Source of the DNA: Candidatus Methanophagales archaeon
GTDB lineage: Archaea > Halobacteriota > Syntropharchaeia > Alkanophagales > Methanospirareceae
DNA length: 6,934 nucleotides
Direction: 5' to 3'
Assembly (NCBI GenBank): GCA_023131215.1
Contig: JAGLZV010000056.1
Location: 1 to 6,934 of the forward strand
Each line of letters starts with the position of its first letter. The first letter of the stretch is position 1. Under the pieces are notes generated by a model. It made no database searches. It worked only from the letters and a program-made list of their open reading frames with translations, and was not told the origin of the DNA. Below are positions 1 to 6,674 of this stretch, in pieces. A program made the position numbers and the translations under genes.

Positions 1-1
1 C

Positions 2-1687
2 GTTATTGATACCAATGAGTGGGACGTTGATGACTATACCTTCAAAATAGAGACTAAACCCGAAAATGCGTGTGGATTGGACGCAGAGAGCAGTGTAAAG
101 GAGTTAGCAATAGTGAAGGGTAAAATTGAAGTTACTGCAGACAAAACCGATGTTGTTGAGCTTAAGTCAGTAAAAATCACGGTAACTGGTGTAGAAGGTG
201 ATGAGATAGAAGTTGAATGTACAAGTACGGATGCGGTATTTGAAGCAGGTAAGTATAACACCCCCGCGGAAGGGTCAACAAAATGGACAGTGATCGGCAA
301 ATATAATAAGTTCGAAGACACAATTGATGCAGATGGCAAAAGGGAATATTCAGTCTACTTTACCGATACGGGATCTTATAAGATAAAGGCAACTGTTACT
401 GGTCTACCGGGTGACCCCCGCGTAGGTGATGATGACGACGTTGACATAACCGTTAGTGCGAAAGGAGTCACGTTTGATATACCACATACGGCTGCCGTCG
501 GTCAAAAGATAACGATAAAAGGTACTGCAACTTCGGGCACATACGTTGATGTCTGGGTAGATGATGAACTGTATCCTAAGCTGAATGACCTTATAATAGA
601 CGATGGCGAATTCGAGAAAGAGGTAGTCACAACCGATGTAGGTATGGGTGTACCTGATGAGACGTTAAGGTTAAAGGCATGGATTGATGATGAAGAAGAA
701 TACGAACCAGGTGACGAACCTCCATCAGGAAGCGCGGATGGGGAGGATACAATAAGGCTGGTGAGACCAGGGCTGACAGCGGAATTGTCGCAAGAAGTCG
801 TTGCACTCGAGGATGATTTCTATGTAAGAGGTACTGCGGAGGGATCAGATGAAGTAGTTATACTGGCTGTTCCTCCAAGCGGAGGTGGAGGCGAGGCGTT
901 AACAACCGGTGAAAAAGGTATCACCGTAGAGTCCGCAAGTGTATCAACGACAGACGACACATTCGAAAAGAAGTTATCGGTGGATGAAGATGCTCAAACA
1001 GGTTATCATGCCATCGTTGTGCTCAGTATAGGAATGGACGATAGATGGGGAACGTATGACGAAGATATGTCCCTTGAAGATGTCTTAGATGAGGGGTATG
1101 GGATAGACCTAGATGAATTAGCCACTTATAGCACAAAGACACAGGAACAATTGATAGAGATAATTCTTGACCTTGTAACGGCAGCAGGTGCTGACGACCT
1201 CGTGTGGACTGAAACACTAAAAGTAGAGGACGTTAAGATAGAGCTCGATCTAATTGCAGATGTAGGCATTGGAGAACCACTGGTTGTAACTGGAACAACG
1301 AACAGGAAAGAAGGTTTTCCAATCGTTATAACGGTGAAAGGACCCATAGAATTAGAATCACTGACCGCCTATGTAGAAAACGGCACATTCAACAAAACGT
1401 TTGACACATCCGACGCGGTAGTGGGAACGTACACGGTAAAGGCAGACGATGGAGATGGTAATGTGGATGAAACAACAGTGTGGATTGGAGAAGCAAAACC
1501 AACGCCGACGCCTGAGGTAGAAGTAACGCCGACGCCTGAGGTAGAAATAACGCCGACGCCAGTGGTATCACCAACGCCACCAGAAGAAACGCCAACACCA
1601 ACACCGGAACCACCAGGTTTCGAAGCGGTATTCGCCATTGCAGGCTTGTTAGCAGTCGCATACCTCGTGCTTAGAAAGAGAAGATAA
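2..1687 (+). CDS. PGF-CTERM-anchored cell-surface protein (partial, 5' end missing)
   Basis: The reading frame is open from the left edge, so the N-terminus and signal peptide are outside the window; the TTG at 77 is only an internal codon. The 561 visible residues are very acidic and threonine-rich and look like a string of Ig-like beta-sandwich repeats, with fresh strands starting near residues 40, 160, 258 and 408. The C-terminus has a Thr-Pro stalk (about residues 500-536), then the motif PGF (538-540), a hydrophobic helix and the basic end LRKRR. This is the archaeal PGF-CTERM signal, which in known systems is cut by archaeosortase A and replaced by a lipid anchor. The protein is therefore probably displayed on the outer face as an S-layer-associated or adhesive protein. 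The domain style resembles DUF3821-type methanogen surface proteins, a resemblance from memory only. A T-rich terminator follows. Ligand and function are unknown. Confidence 0.85.
   Translation, partial: VIDTNEWDVDDYTFKIETKPENACGLDAESSVKELAIVKGKIEVTADKTDVVELKSVKITVTGVEGDEIEVECTSTDAVFEAGKYNTPAEGSTKWTVIGKYNKFEDTIDADGKREYSVYFTDTGSYKIKATVTGLPGDPRVGDDDDVDITVSAKGVTFDIPHTAAVGQKITIKGTATSGTYVDVWVDDELYPKLNDLIIDDGEFEKEVVTTDVGMGVPDETLRLKAWIDDEEEYEPGDEPPSGSADGEDTIRLVRPGLTAELSQEVVALEDDFYVRGTAEGSDEVVILAVPPSGGGGEALTTGEKGITVESASVSTTDDTFEKKLSVDEDAQTGYHAIVVLSIGMDDRWGTYDEDMSLEDVLDEGYGIDLDELATYSTKTQEQLIEIILDLVTAAGADDLVWTETLKVEDVKIELDLIADVGIGEPLVVTGTTNRKEGFPIVITVKGPIELESLTAYVENGTFNKTFDTSDAVVGTYTVKADDGDGNVDETTVWIGEAKPTPTPEVEVTPTPEVEITPTPVVSPTPPEETPTPTPEPPGFEAVFAIAGLLAVAYLVLRKRR
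1502..1560 (+). repeat. 24-bp tandem repeat encoding the TPTPEVEV stalk
   Basis: Two full 24-bp units (1502-1525 and 1526-1549) differ at one base, and a third partial unit (1550-1560) follows. Each unit encodes eight residues of the type TPTPEVE(V/I). It forms the proline-rich, probably O-glycosylated spacer that lifts the globular domains off the PGF-CTERM membrane anchor. Near identity of the units suggests recent slippage, so stalk length may vary between strains. Confidence 0.85.
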
Positions 1688-1710
1688 CCCAAAGAGAAAA
1701 AAAGATTGAA

Positions 1711-1756
1711 AAGGTTTTTGGAGGGGGAGGTTTTTTTATCCCCTTTTTTGTTTTTT
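1711..1756 (+). terminator. T-rich terminator after the surface-protein gene
   Basis: Starting 23 bp after the stop codon there are three T tracts (1715-1719, 1731-1737, 1744-1756 with one G). A short stem, GGGGA (1724-1728) with TCCCC (1739-1743), lies directly before the last tract. Archaeal polymerase terminates at runs of T with or without a hairpin, so this is a good end for the surface-protein transcript. Confidence 0.65.
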
Positions 1757-1765
1757 ATATTTATT

Positions 1766-1884
1766 GACACAGATTAACGCAGATTAACACAGAGGATAAT
1801 ATAGCGGTTTAGCGGTTTGGTCATGTGACTGAGCCGCTAACGAGCTAAACCTCTAAACTCGCTTAATCCATGCTAATCAGCGTC
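1766..1884. repeat. 119-bp imperfect inverted-repeat element (MITE-like or structured intergenic repeat)
   Basis: The outer arms are 1766-1788 and 1862-1884; the second, reverse-complemented, matches the first at about 16 of 23 positions. The left arm is itself a 10-bp tandem repeat (CAGATTAACG, CAGATTAACA, then CAGAGGATAA). Inside are a perfect 8-bp stem GGTTTAGC (1806-1813) with GCTAAACC (1844-1851), a competing 6-bp stem TAGCGG (1810-1815; a second copy at 1802-1807) with CCGCTA (1834-1839), and a small GTCA-TG-TGAC hairpin (1820-1829). AGCGGTTT occurs twice in tandem (1803-1818). There is no credible ORF. The element may be a non-autonomous mobile or dispersed repeat, or a structured RNA; the sequence alone does not decide. 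Confidence 0.55.
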
Positions 1885-2176
1885 TTAAATAGAAGGAAGT
1901 TACTTTAGGTACAGCAACCAAATATCTAAATTCAAAAAGAATTAAAGAGGAAAAAAAAATAGCCGAACACAGGGATTCGATTAGAAAGAAAACCGCGGGT
2001 AAAAACATAAACATGGCTAAAGGGATAATAGAATGGAGAAAGAAGCAGAATTGATACAAATGAGGTCGTATTTATTGGTGAGTTGGAATGACACTTTTTC
2101 TTTTTTAGAAAAAAGAAAACCTGTGCTAAAAGAAAATAATTCTTTTGGTAAAGCTTTTCTTTCTAAGAAAAGGTTT
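1885..2176 (+). promoter_or_regulatory. A/T-rich leader of apgM with three consecutive hairpins
   Basis: This stretch lies between the inverted-repeat element and the preferred apgM start. TTAAATA at 1885-1891 is a possible archaeal TATA box, but A/T-rich sequence makes this weak. Three inverted repeats follow one another: TTTTCTTTTTT (2096-2106) with 2109-2119 (11 bp, 2-nt gap), AAAAGAA (2128-2134) with TTCTTTT (2140-2146), and CTTTTCTT (2154-2161) with AAGAAAAG (2165-2172). The last ends 4 nt before ATG 2177 and would cover the ribosome-binding region. A 13-codon ORF (2013-2054, ATG GCT AAA...) overlaps the alternative in-frame start at 2033. Either this is a regulatory leader, or 2033-2176 encodes a 48-residue N-terminal extension. 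Confidence 0.4.
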
Positions 2177-3436
2177 ATGAACACAAAGTCAAGCATTGAT
2201 AAAAACAAAGCTAAAGATAAAGATAAAGCGATATTGTTAATCTGTGATGGTCTCGGTGACCGTCCAGCCTTGGATGGAAAGACACCCTTACAAGCTGCTG
2301 ATACACCCAATATAGATGAAATAAGCAAAGAGGGGATAAACGGGTTGATGGACGTAATATCGCCGGGGATAGTACCGGGAAGCGATACAGCACATCTTGC
2401 AATTCTTGGTTACGACCCGTACAAATATTATCCCGGCAGAGGCGTGTTCGAAGCGCTTGGTGCTGATATGGAATTACGAAAAGGGGATGTCGCTTTCAGA
2501 GCAAATTTCGCTACCGTTGATGATAAGATGCGAGTCACAGACCGAAGAGCAGGGAGGAAGGGCAGTAAAGAATTGGCTGAAGCATTAAACGGGCTTGATA
2601 TAGTAGGTGTTAAAGTCTTTCTGAAAAATACCACGGAACACAGATGTGCGGTGGTGATGAAAGGAGAGAATCTCTCCAAATACGTATCTGATGTGGACAC
2701 ACATGAAGAAGGCGGCATAGTAAAGGATTGTAAACCGCTTACGCTTAAAGAAGATGAAGACGCGAGGAAGACCGCGGACATCGTAAATGAATTCGTCAGG
2801 AAGAGTTATGAGATACTGAATGAACATCCTGTAAATGAAGAGAGAAGGCGAAGAGGAGAACCGCCTGCGAATATAATTCTGCTGAGAGGTGCGGGCAGCT
2901 ACGAGGAAGTGCCTTTGATGAAAGCGCGATTCGGATTTAGCGCTGCCTGCGTAGCAGGTGCTTCTCTTTACAAAGGAGTTGCGAAATATCTTGGTATGGA
3001 TGTCGTTCCTGTGGAAGGTACGACAGGTAGGGCGGATACAAACTTAAATAATAAGGCAGAGGAAACTTTGCATGCATTGAAGGAGCATGATTTCGTTTTT
3101 GTTCATGTGAAGGGTACTGACAACAGTGGACATGAGGGGGACTTCGAAGGAAAGAGGAAGATGATTTCGAGGATAGACAAAGAACTTGTAGCACGGATAA
3201 AGGATGTTGATGCCTATATTGTCATTACTGCAGACCATAGCACGCCTGTATCAATAAAGAGGCACAGCAGCGACCCAGTTCCCGTGGTTATAAAAGGTGC
3301 GGGTGTCAGGAAAGACGAAGTAAACAAATTCGATGAGTTTTCCGCTGCTTCAGGTGGGTTGGGCAGGATAAGAGGTATGGACTTAGTTCCGATACTATCG
3401 GATTTTATGGGTTATTATAAGATGTATGGGACGTGA
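2177..3436 (+). CDS. apgM: 2,3-bisphosphoglycerate-independent phosphoglycerate mutase, archaeal type
   Basis: It interconverts 3- and 2-phosphoglycerate in cytoplasmic glycolysis and gluconeogenesis. It belongs to the alkaline phosphatase superfamily, which uses two divalent metals and a phospho-serine intermediate. Counting from ATG 2177 (419 residues) the diagnostic motifs are all present: LLICDGLGDRP with metal ligand Asp24, the serine motif PGSDTAHLAILGYDP with nucleophile Ser69, the metal motif GTDNSGHEGD, ITADHSTP with RHSSDPVPV, and the C-terminal GRIRGMDLVPIL. Length is normal for the archaeal family (about 400-430). The frame stays open to ATG 2033, adding 48 Lys/Phe/Asn-rich residues. 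I prefer 2177 because the family normally starts shortly before the ILLICDG strand and the added region is hairpin-rich. Neither start has a strong Shine-Dalgarno. Arginine is mostly AGA/AGG (about 18 of 25), as expected for the host. Confidence 0.95.
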   Translation: MNTKSSIDKNKAKDKDKAILLICDGLGDRPALDGKTPLQAADTPNIDEISKEGINGLMDVISPGIVPGSDTAHLAILGYDPYKYYPGRGVFEALGADMELRKGDVAFRANFATVDDKMRVTDRRAGRKGSKELAEALNGLDIVGVKVFLKNTTEHRCAVVMKGENLSKYVSDVDTHEEGGIVKDCKPLTLKEDEDARKTADIVNEFVRKSYEILNEHPVNEERRRRGEPPANIILLRGAGSYEEVPLMKARFGFSAACVAGASLYKGVAKYLGMDVVPVEGTTGRADTNLNNKAEETLHALKEHDFVFVHVKGTDNSGHEGDFEGKRKMISRIDKELVARIKDVDAYIVITADHSTPVSIKRHSSDPVPVVIKGAGVRKDEVNKFDEFSAASGGLGRIRGMDLVPILSDFMGYYKMYGT

Positions 3437-3492
3437 TAGCTCAACTCCACCCCTGCAGTAAAGTGCATAGGCATCCATAAGCCGTAGGAGGG

Positions 3493-3516
3493 ATATTTGT
3501 TTTATGATTTCTTATT
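3493..3516 (+). terminator. possible T-rich terminator after apgM
   Basis: A T-rich stretch (TATTTGTTTTATGATTTCTT) begins about 58 bp after the apgM stop codon. It has no clear stem. Archaeal termination can use such tracts, but this is a weak call. Confidence 0.25.
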
Positions 3517-3529
3517 CCAAGTATTTTAC

Positions 3530-3667
3530 GTATAACGGACGGAGGGTTGGTGAAGCCCCGAATGCAGTTGTTTGAATGCGTTGCCCTAACCGCAAACATG
3601 CTCTTAGCACCATGCAAATATTGGGTGCCAAGTTAACCATGGGGAAATGGTGAACCCGCCGTTGCAC
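3530..3667 (-). repeat. 138-bp imperfect palindrome, attC-like, directly after the nuclease gene stop
   Basis: The two ends pair: GTATAACGG (3530-3538) with CCGTTGCAC (3659-3667), 9 bp with one mismatch and one G-T wobble. After a bulge come GGGTT (3544-3548) with AACCC (3653-3657) and CCCC (3556-3559) with GGGG (3641-3644). Inside is a separate hairpin, GCACC (3607-3611) with GGTGC (3624-3628). Read on the minus strand it starts with GTGCAAC and ends with GTTATAC, each one base off the integron attC core consensus (RYYYAAC and GTTRRRY). It starts 2 bp after the TAA of the minus-strand gene, as in gene cassettes, and 138 bp is within the usual attC range. No integrase or second attC is visible. 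It could instead be a structured terminator or a different element. Confidence 0.35.
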
Positions 3668-3669
3668 CT

Positions 3670-4632
3670 TTATAGTCCGTATTTTTGTTGCAATGAATCC
3701 GTTAGCCAAAATAACTCCAAGTCAAGACGCATAACATCTACGACTTGCTGCCATGTACATACTTGTAATAACGAAGGATCTCTTAAGGCCGCTCGGACAT
3801 TCTGCCAAGCGGTCCAACCTTTCCCTCCTGGCTGGAAAGCGGGATTGCGTTTATCATAGAGTAAGACAGCGTGTCCATTCTCAGGATCAAGCACACCATC
3901 TGAACGTACACATGCAGAAAGAACATTACGAACAAGCTGGTATGTCTCGCGTAATGGGCATGGCTCATGATCAATGTCGGCGGGCCAATTGAACAATCGG
4001 GGTATATATTGCCAATATTTGATGCCTCTCGATGATAGCGAGCACCTTCCCGAGCGACCACGCTGTGCTACATATCGACCGTCACAGTAATCTTGATTGT
4101 AATTCGAATCATTGGATTTGATTTTTGGCCTTGAGCAGGTTCCTACTTCCGGTTCAGTAAATTTACACTCTACTGCGACTCTGTAGTCGCCTCCAAAGAA
4201 TACGTCTACATTGGTTGGCCGGGGCTCTCCAAGATAGTCTACAACAAATTCCAGACTGAAGTATTCTTGGAAATTTGAGCCCCGTAAGAAAAGCGGTTTC
4301 CCATCCTCTCCATTTAGTTTAGCTAAGCAATCAAGTTTTTTAAAAACCTTGAGGTTTCCAAAAACGCTCTGCGCCAGTGCTTGGGAACTACTCATACTAC
4401 GGAACCATTTGTGGCGTTGATGTTTTGGAATTTGATTCAGAACTTCTTTTTTAATCTTCTTGGGCAATCCTTGTTTGAGCAAGACATTATTTGAAGCGGC
4501 ATCAATGTGGAAAACGGGTGGGCTGCCATCATAGTGTGCCTCAGGTGGATCAAACAAACTCAACTTATCTTTGAAATTGTTTTTTTGGGAATTCCAAAAA
4601 CGATTCAGCAAATCTTGTTTGTAATCTCTCAT
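3670..4632 (-). CDS. putative PD-(D/E)XK restriction endonuclease, PGN_0703-like
   Basis: A 320-residue soluble protein with no signal peptide or membrane segment. The probable nuclease core is NVDVFF (Asp143), a short beta hairpin, then VAVECKF, giving Glu155-x-Lys157, the D...(E)xK triad of PD-(D/E)XK enzymes. Upstream, WFRSMSSSQALAQSVFGNL (77-95) and the downstream KYWQYIPRLF and CPLRETYQLVRNVL segments fit my recollection of the PGN_0703 putative restriction endonuclease family. That family name is moderately confident; a nuclease fold is more so. The gene starts 18 bp after the other nuclease gene, so they are probably co-transcribed. A palindrome lies 2 bp past its stop. Arginine codons are mostly CGN (15 of 21) and only one of seven isoleucines is ATA, unlike apgM, which points to recent acquisition. 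There is no partner methylase in the window. Confidence 0.7.
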   Translation of the reverse strand: MRDYKQDLLNRFWNSQKNNFKDKLSLFDPPEAHYDGSPPVFHIDAASNNVLLKQGLPKKIKKEVLNQIPKHQRHKWFRSMSSSQALAQSVFGNLKVFKKLDCLAKLNGEDGKPLFLRGSNFQEYFSLEFVVDYLGEPRPTNVDVFFGGDYRVAVECKFTEPEVGTCSRPKIKSNDSNYNQDYCDGRYVAQRGRSGRCSLSSRGIKYWQYIPRLFNWPADIDHEPCPLRETYQLVRNVLSACVRSDGVLDPENGHAVLLYDKRNPAFQPGGKGWTAWQNVRAALRDPSLLQVCTWQQVVDVMRLDLELFWLTDSLQQKYGL

Positions 4633-4650
4633 CTGTTTTCAATTACCCGT

Positions 4651-5745
4651 TTATGTGCTGTGAAAATAATCATCAAGTTTTGGTTTTAGCACATTATAAA
4701 ATTTTACCATCGTTGCTACTGCCCACTCTTTTAACTCTTCTGTCATCTCGCCTTCGTTTTTTATCACATACATTCTTGCCCATCGCTCTCCCCAAGGGAA
4801 CTGGAATTTAATATCTTCAGCAAGTTCCTCCTTTAAAACATCTTCTTTTTTCTTGAAAAAATCGAATAGCTGTTTATTTTCATCCCGTGATGGTCTTTCA
4901 AAATGAAGCCCTACTTCAAAGCTATTTCTTCTACCAACCCCAACCCCATGAAAAGCCCAGCTTAAATGGACATCACTGTGTCCTACTGGCACCGACAACC
5001 AATTTTGAGGGAGGGCTTTTTGCTGAGTTATACCTGGCAACTTTTCCTTCAATTTAGCTAATAGCTCACCGTAAAAGTTCTGATATTCTATTTGTGTCTG
5101 AGTTAGCTCTTTTCGTTCCCTTCGTTTAATCTTTCTTACATCTTCAGCTCCAATAGTCTCTGGCACGAAATACTCGTTTTCCCTATCTGCAAAATAATCA
5201 AATTCTACGCAATAGATTTTCACGCCATATACTTCTCGTAAGTATTCTGTTACTCTTCTTATCGGCTCTTCCACCTCATAAGAAACTATCAAAAGTTGTA
5301 AGGCATGCCCATTTATCGAGTTCTCCATCTTTTTTCTTATAGCTTCTATCTCGAGTTCTTCGGAATAGTCAGGATTTTCCTCCTTAAGTTTTTCTATTAC
5401 ATCTTGTAAACCATTAGTAAAGGTTGGTTGTGATTTTATACTCTCCTCGATGCCTTCTCCGCCGCTCTGATATAATATCGAAGCGTAATCTAATATTTGA
5501 GCAATCACGTCTCGAGGAGGTTTATCTCTTTTAAGTTCTACCAATGTTAAGTTTCCTTCTACATCCATCAGTAAAAGATCTATTTCGCCGTCTGGAAATC
5601 TTAAATGGCTTCCAATGGTTGCTGTAGGCATTCTTCTCCCTTCGCTATCTTCTACCGTAATTAATTGTGGATTTTTGGCAATTAGCTGATGCAAATCCTC
5701 CTCTGTTTTATCTTTACCATACGAAATGCTCTCCACAAAAGTCAT
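4651..5745 (-). CDS. PD-(D/E)XK nuclease-like protein, NucS-type core with DUF4268-like C-terminus
   Basis: From ATG 5745 the protein has 364 residues. The N-terminal half has the layout of NucS-like nucleases: helix EEDLHQLIAKNPQLI (16-30), then DGEIDLLLMD with Asp56, then LTLVELKRDKPPRDV with Glu70-x-Lys72, then QILDYAS. These are the expected metal-binding and catalytic residues. The C-terminal part (about 210-360: YQNFYGELLAKL, then SWAFHG, GLHFERPS and WGERWARMYV) resembles DUF4268, a domain often attached to such nucleases. It is probably a DNA-cleaving or defence protein, not a housekeeping NucS, whose C-terminal nuclease domain is arranged differently. Start 5745 is chosen because GGTGA lies 4 nt upstream; ATG 5796 (leaderless) and ATG 5847 are possible in-frame alternatives. 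It is first in the two-gene minus-strand unit. Arginine here is mostly AGA. Confidence 0.7.
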   Translation of the reverse strand: MTFVESISYGKDKTEEDLHQLIAKNPQLITVEDSEGRRMPTATIGSHLRFPDGEIDLLLMDVEGNLTLVELKRDKPPRDVIAQILDYASILYQSGGEGIEESIKSQPTFTNGLQDVIEKLKEENPDYSEELEIEAIRKKMENSINGHALQLLIVSYEVEEPIRRVTEYLREVYGVKIYCVEFDYFADRENEYFVPETIGAEDVRKIKRRERKELTQTQIEYQNFYGELLAKLKEKLPGITQQKALPQNWLSVPVGHSDVHLSWAFHGVGVGRRNSFEVGLHFERPSRDENKQLFDFFKKKEDVLKEELAEDIKFQFPWGERWARMYVIKNEGEMTEELKEWAVATMVKFYNVLKPKLDDYFHST

Positions 5746-5773
5746 TTTGTCACCCGTTCCTTTATTTGCTATT

Positions 5774-5852
5774 AGGCCATATGACCTCCTCTTCATAACA
5801 CATATATGCATGCGAGATAAAAAGCATGCCGAATTAAGAGGAGGCAAAATAA
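5774..5852. promoter_or_regulatory. compact divergent promoter between nuclease unit and DUF1670 genes
   Basis: Two strong Shine-Dalgarno sequences form a perfect inverted pair: CCTCCTCTT (5785-5793, serving the minus strand) and AAGAGGAGG (5836-5844, 8 nt before the + ATG at 5853). Between them are ACATATATG (5800-5808), a possible TATA box for the + gene, GATAAAAA (5816-5823), a possible TATA box for the - strand, and the 6-bp sequence GCATGC twice (5808-5813, 5824-5829), which can pair across a 10-nt loop or bind a dimeric regulator. With the minus TATA centred near 5819, transcription would begin near 5794-5796. Confidence 0.5.
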
Positions 5853-6674
5853 ATGAAGGGAAATAAAACTGTATCCGAAAGGCTAAATACGAAGTCGCTC
5901 GACCAAATGTTCGTCAACATGGTGGAACAAGGATACGAATGCCCACCGTTCGTATCCAACGCTATATTGGCGACAGCAAAATCCGTATTCGTACCTGATC
6001 AGAGCAATCCGAGCATGATGAATGTGGGACAGGTGAAGATTTTGGGAATTGCGGCATCAGAACCTGCTGGGAAGCCACTATCAGAGTGTAAGATGAAAAC
6101 AGCGGTGGTAACGCTTGATGCCGGAAAAGAGGATGAAGAGATTAGGGGGAATTATGGACTTGCAGCTCTTCGGCAGGCAAGACTCGCCAGAATTACACAC
6201 GAAGCCTTGGATCAGGGTGTCTCGCTTACACAGGAAGACCTCGCATTCAAACTCCTGAACTGCGGCGTCAGAACGGTAAGGCGTGATATCAAGGCACTTG
6301 CAAAGCGAGGTGTGATTGTTCCAACACGAGGGCAACAAAAGGACATCGGTCCAGGCGTATCCCACCGTGTAGAGGCTGTTAGACTCTACATAGAGAGAAA
6401 AACCTTCACCGAGATTGAAAGGACAATGAAACACTCTCCAACGGCGATCAAGCGTTATATCCTGACTTTCTCCAGGGTTGCATATCTCACAGAAAAAGGG
6501 TATTCAACAAAAGAAATCGCTTTTCTCGTCCAGATATCGGAGCGATTGACAGGAGAATATCAGGCGTTGTATCGTCGATACAAAGAAGACGCATCATATA
6601 AAGACCGCTTAGAAGAGATACTGGCGCTGAACCCAGCAGATTGTGAGACAAGTAAAAGGGGGGCGATAAAATGA
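5853..6674 (+). CDS. DUF1670-family protein with helix-turn-helix-like segments
   Basis: A 273-residue cytoplasmic protein; the strong GAGGAGG 8 nt before ATG 5853 fixes the start. The N-terminal part (about 12-90) contains the pattern MMNVGQVKILGIAASE...GK..SE.K....V.TL, which recurs in the next gene. Residues 125-156 (LTQEDLAFKLL..GVRTVRRDIKALAKRGVIVPTRG) look like a winged helix-turn-helix. Two further helical DNA-binding-like segments follow (FTEIERTMKHSPTAIKRYI, 185-203; YSTKEIAFLVQISERLTGEY, 217-236). I recognise it as DUF1670, known in archaea and some bacteria without an established function. DNA binding and a regulatory or mobile-element role are inferences from the HTH patterns. The stop codon overlaps the next start (ATGA), so the two are translated together. 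Confidence 0.75.
   Translation: MKGNKTVSERLNTKSLDQMFVNMVEQGYECPPFVSNAILATAKSVFVPDQSNPSMMNVGQVKILGIAASEPAGKPLSECKMKTAVVTLDAGKEDEEIRGNYGLAALRQARLARITHEALDQGVSLTQEDLAFKLLNCGVRTVRRDIKALAKRGVIVPTRGQQKDIGPGVSHRVEAVRLYIERKTFTEIERTMKHSPTAIKRYILTFSRVAYLTEKGYSTKEIAFLVQISERLTGEYQALYRRYKEDASYKDRLEEILALNPADCETSKRGAIK

Noticed and set aside
77..79. TTG as the start of the surface-protein gene
   Set aside because: The frame is open upstream to the window edge with surface-protein-like sequence (acidic, ending ETKPENACG), so the gene is truncated by the window.
1369..1770. Minus-strand ORF of 133 codons opposite the Thr-Pro stalk
   Set aside because: It is a shadow of the biased codons of the surface gene; it is low-complexity Gly/Val/Ser with no plausible start signal.
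1966..1985. GGGATTCGAT resembling a tRNA T-arm
   Set aside because: No acceptor stem, anticodon arm or CCA-side complement can be found around it.
3504..3653. Two short + strand ORFs (23 and 25 codons, TGA directly followed by ATG) after an AGGAGG at 3486-3491
   Set aside because: They lie mostly within the palindrome, resemble no protein I recognise, and the Shine-Dalgarno is 12 nt away; chance is likelier.
5794..5799. GTTATG (minus strand) as the other end of an integron-like cassette running to GTTATAC at 3536-3530
   Set aside because: Only GTTAT is shared, which is at chance level, and no palindrome surrounds it.
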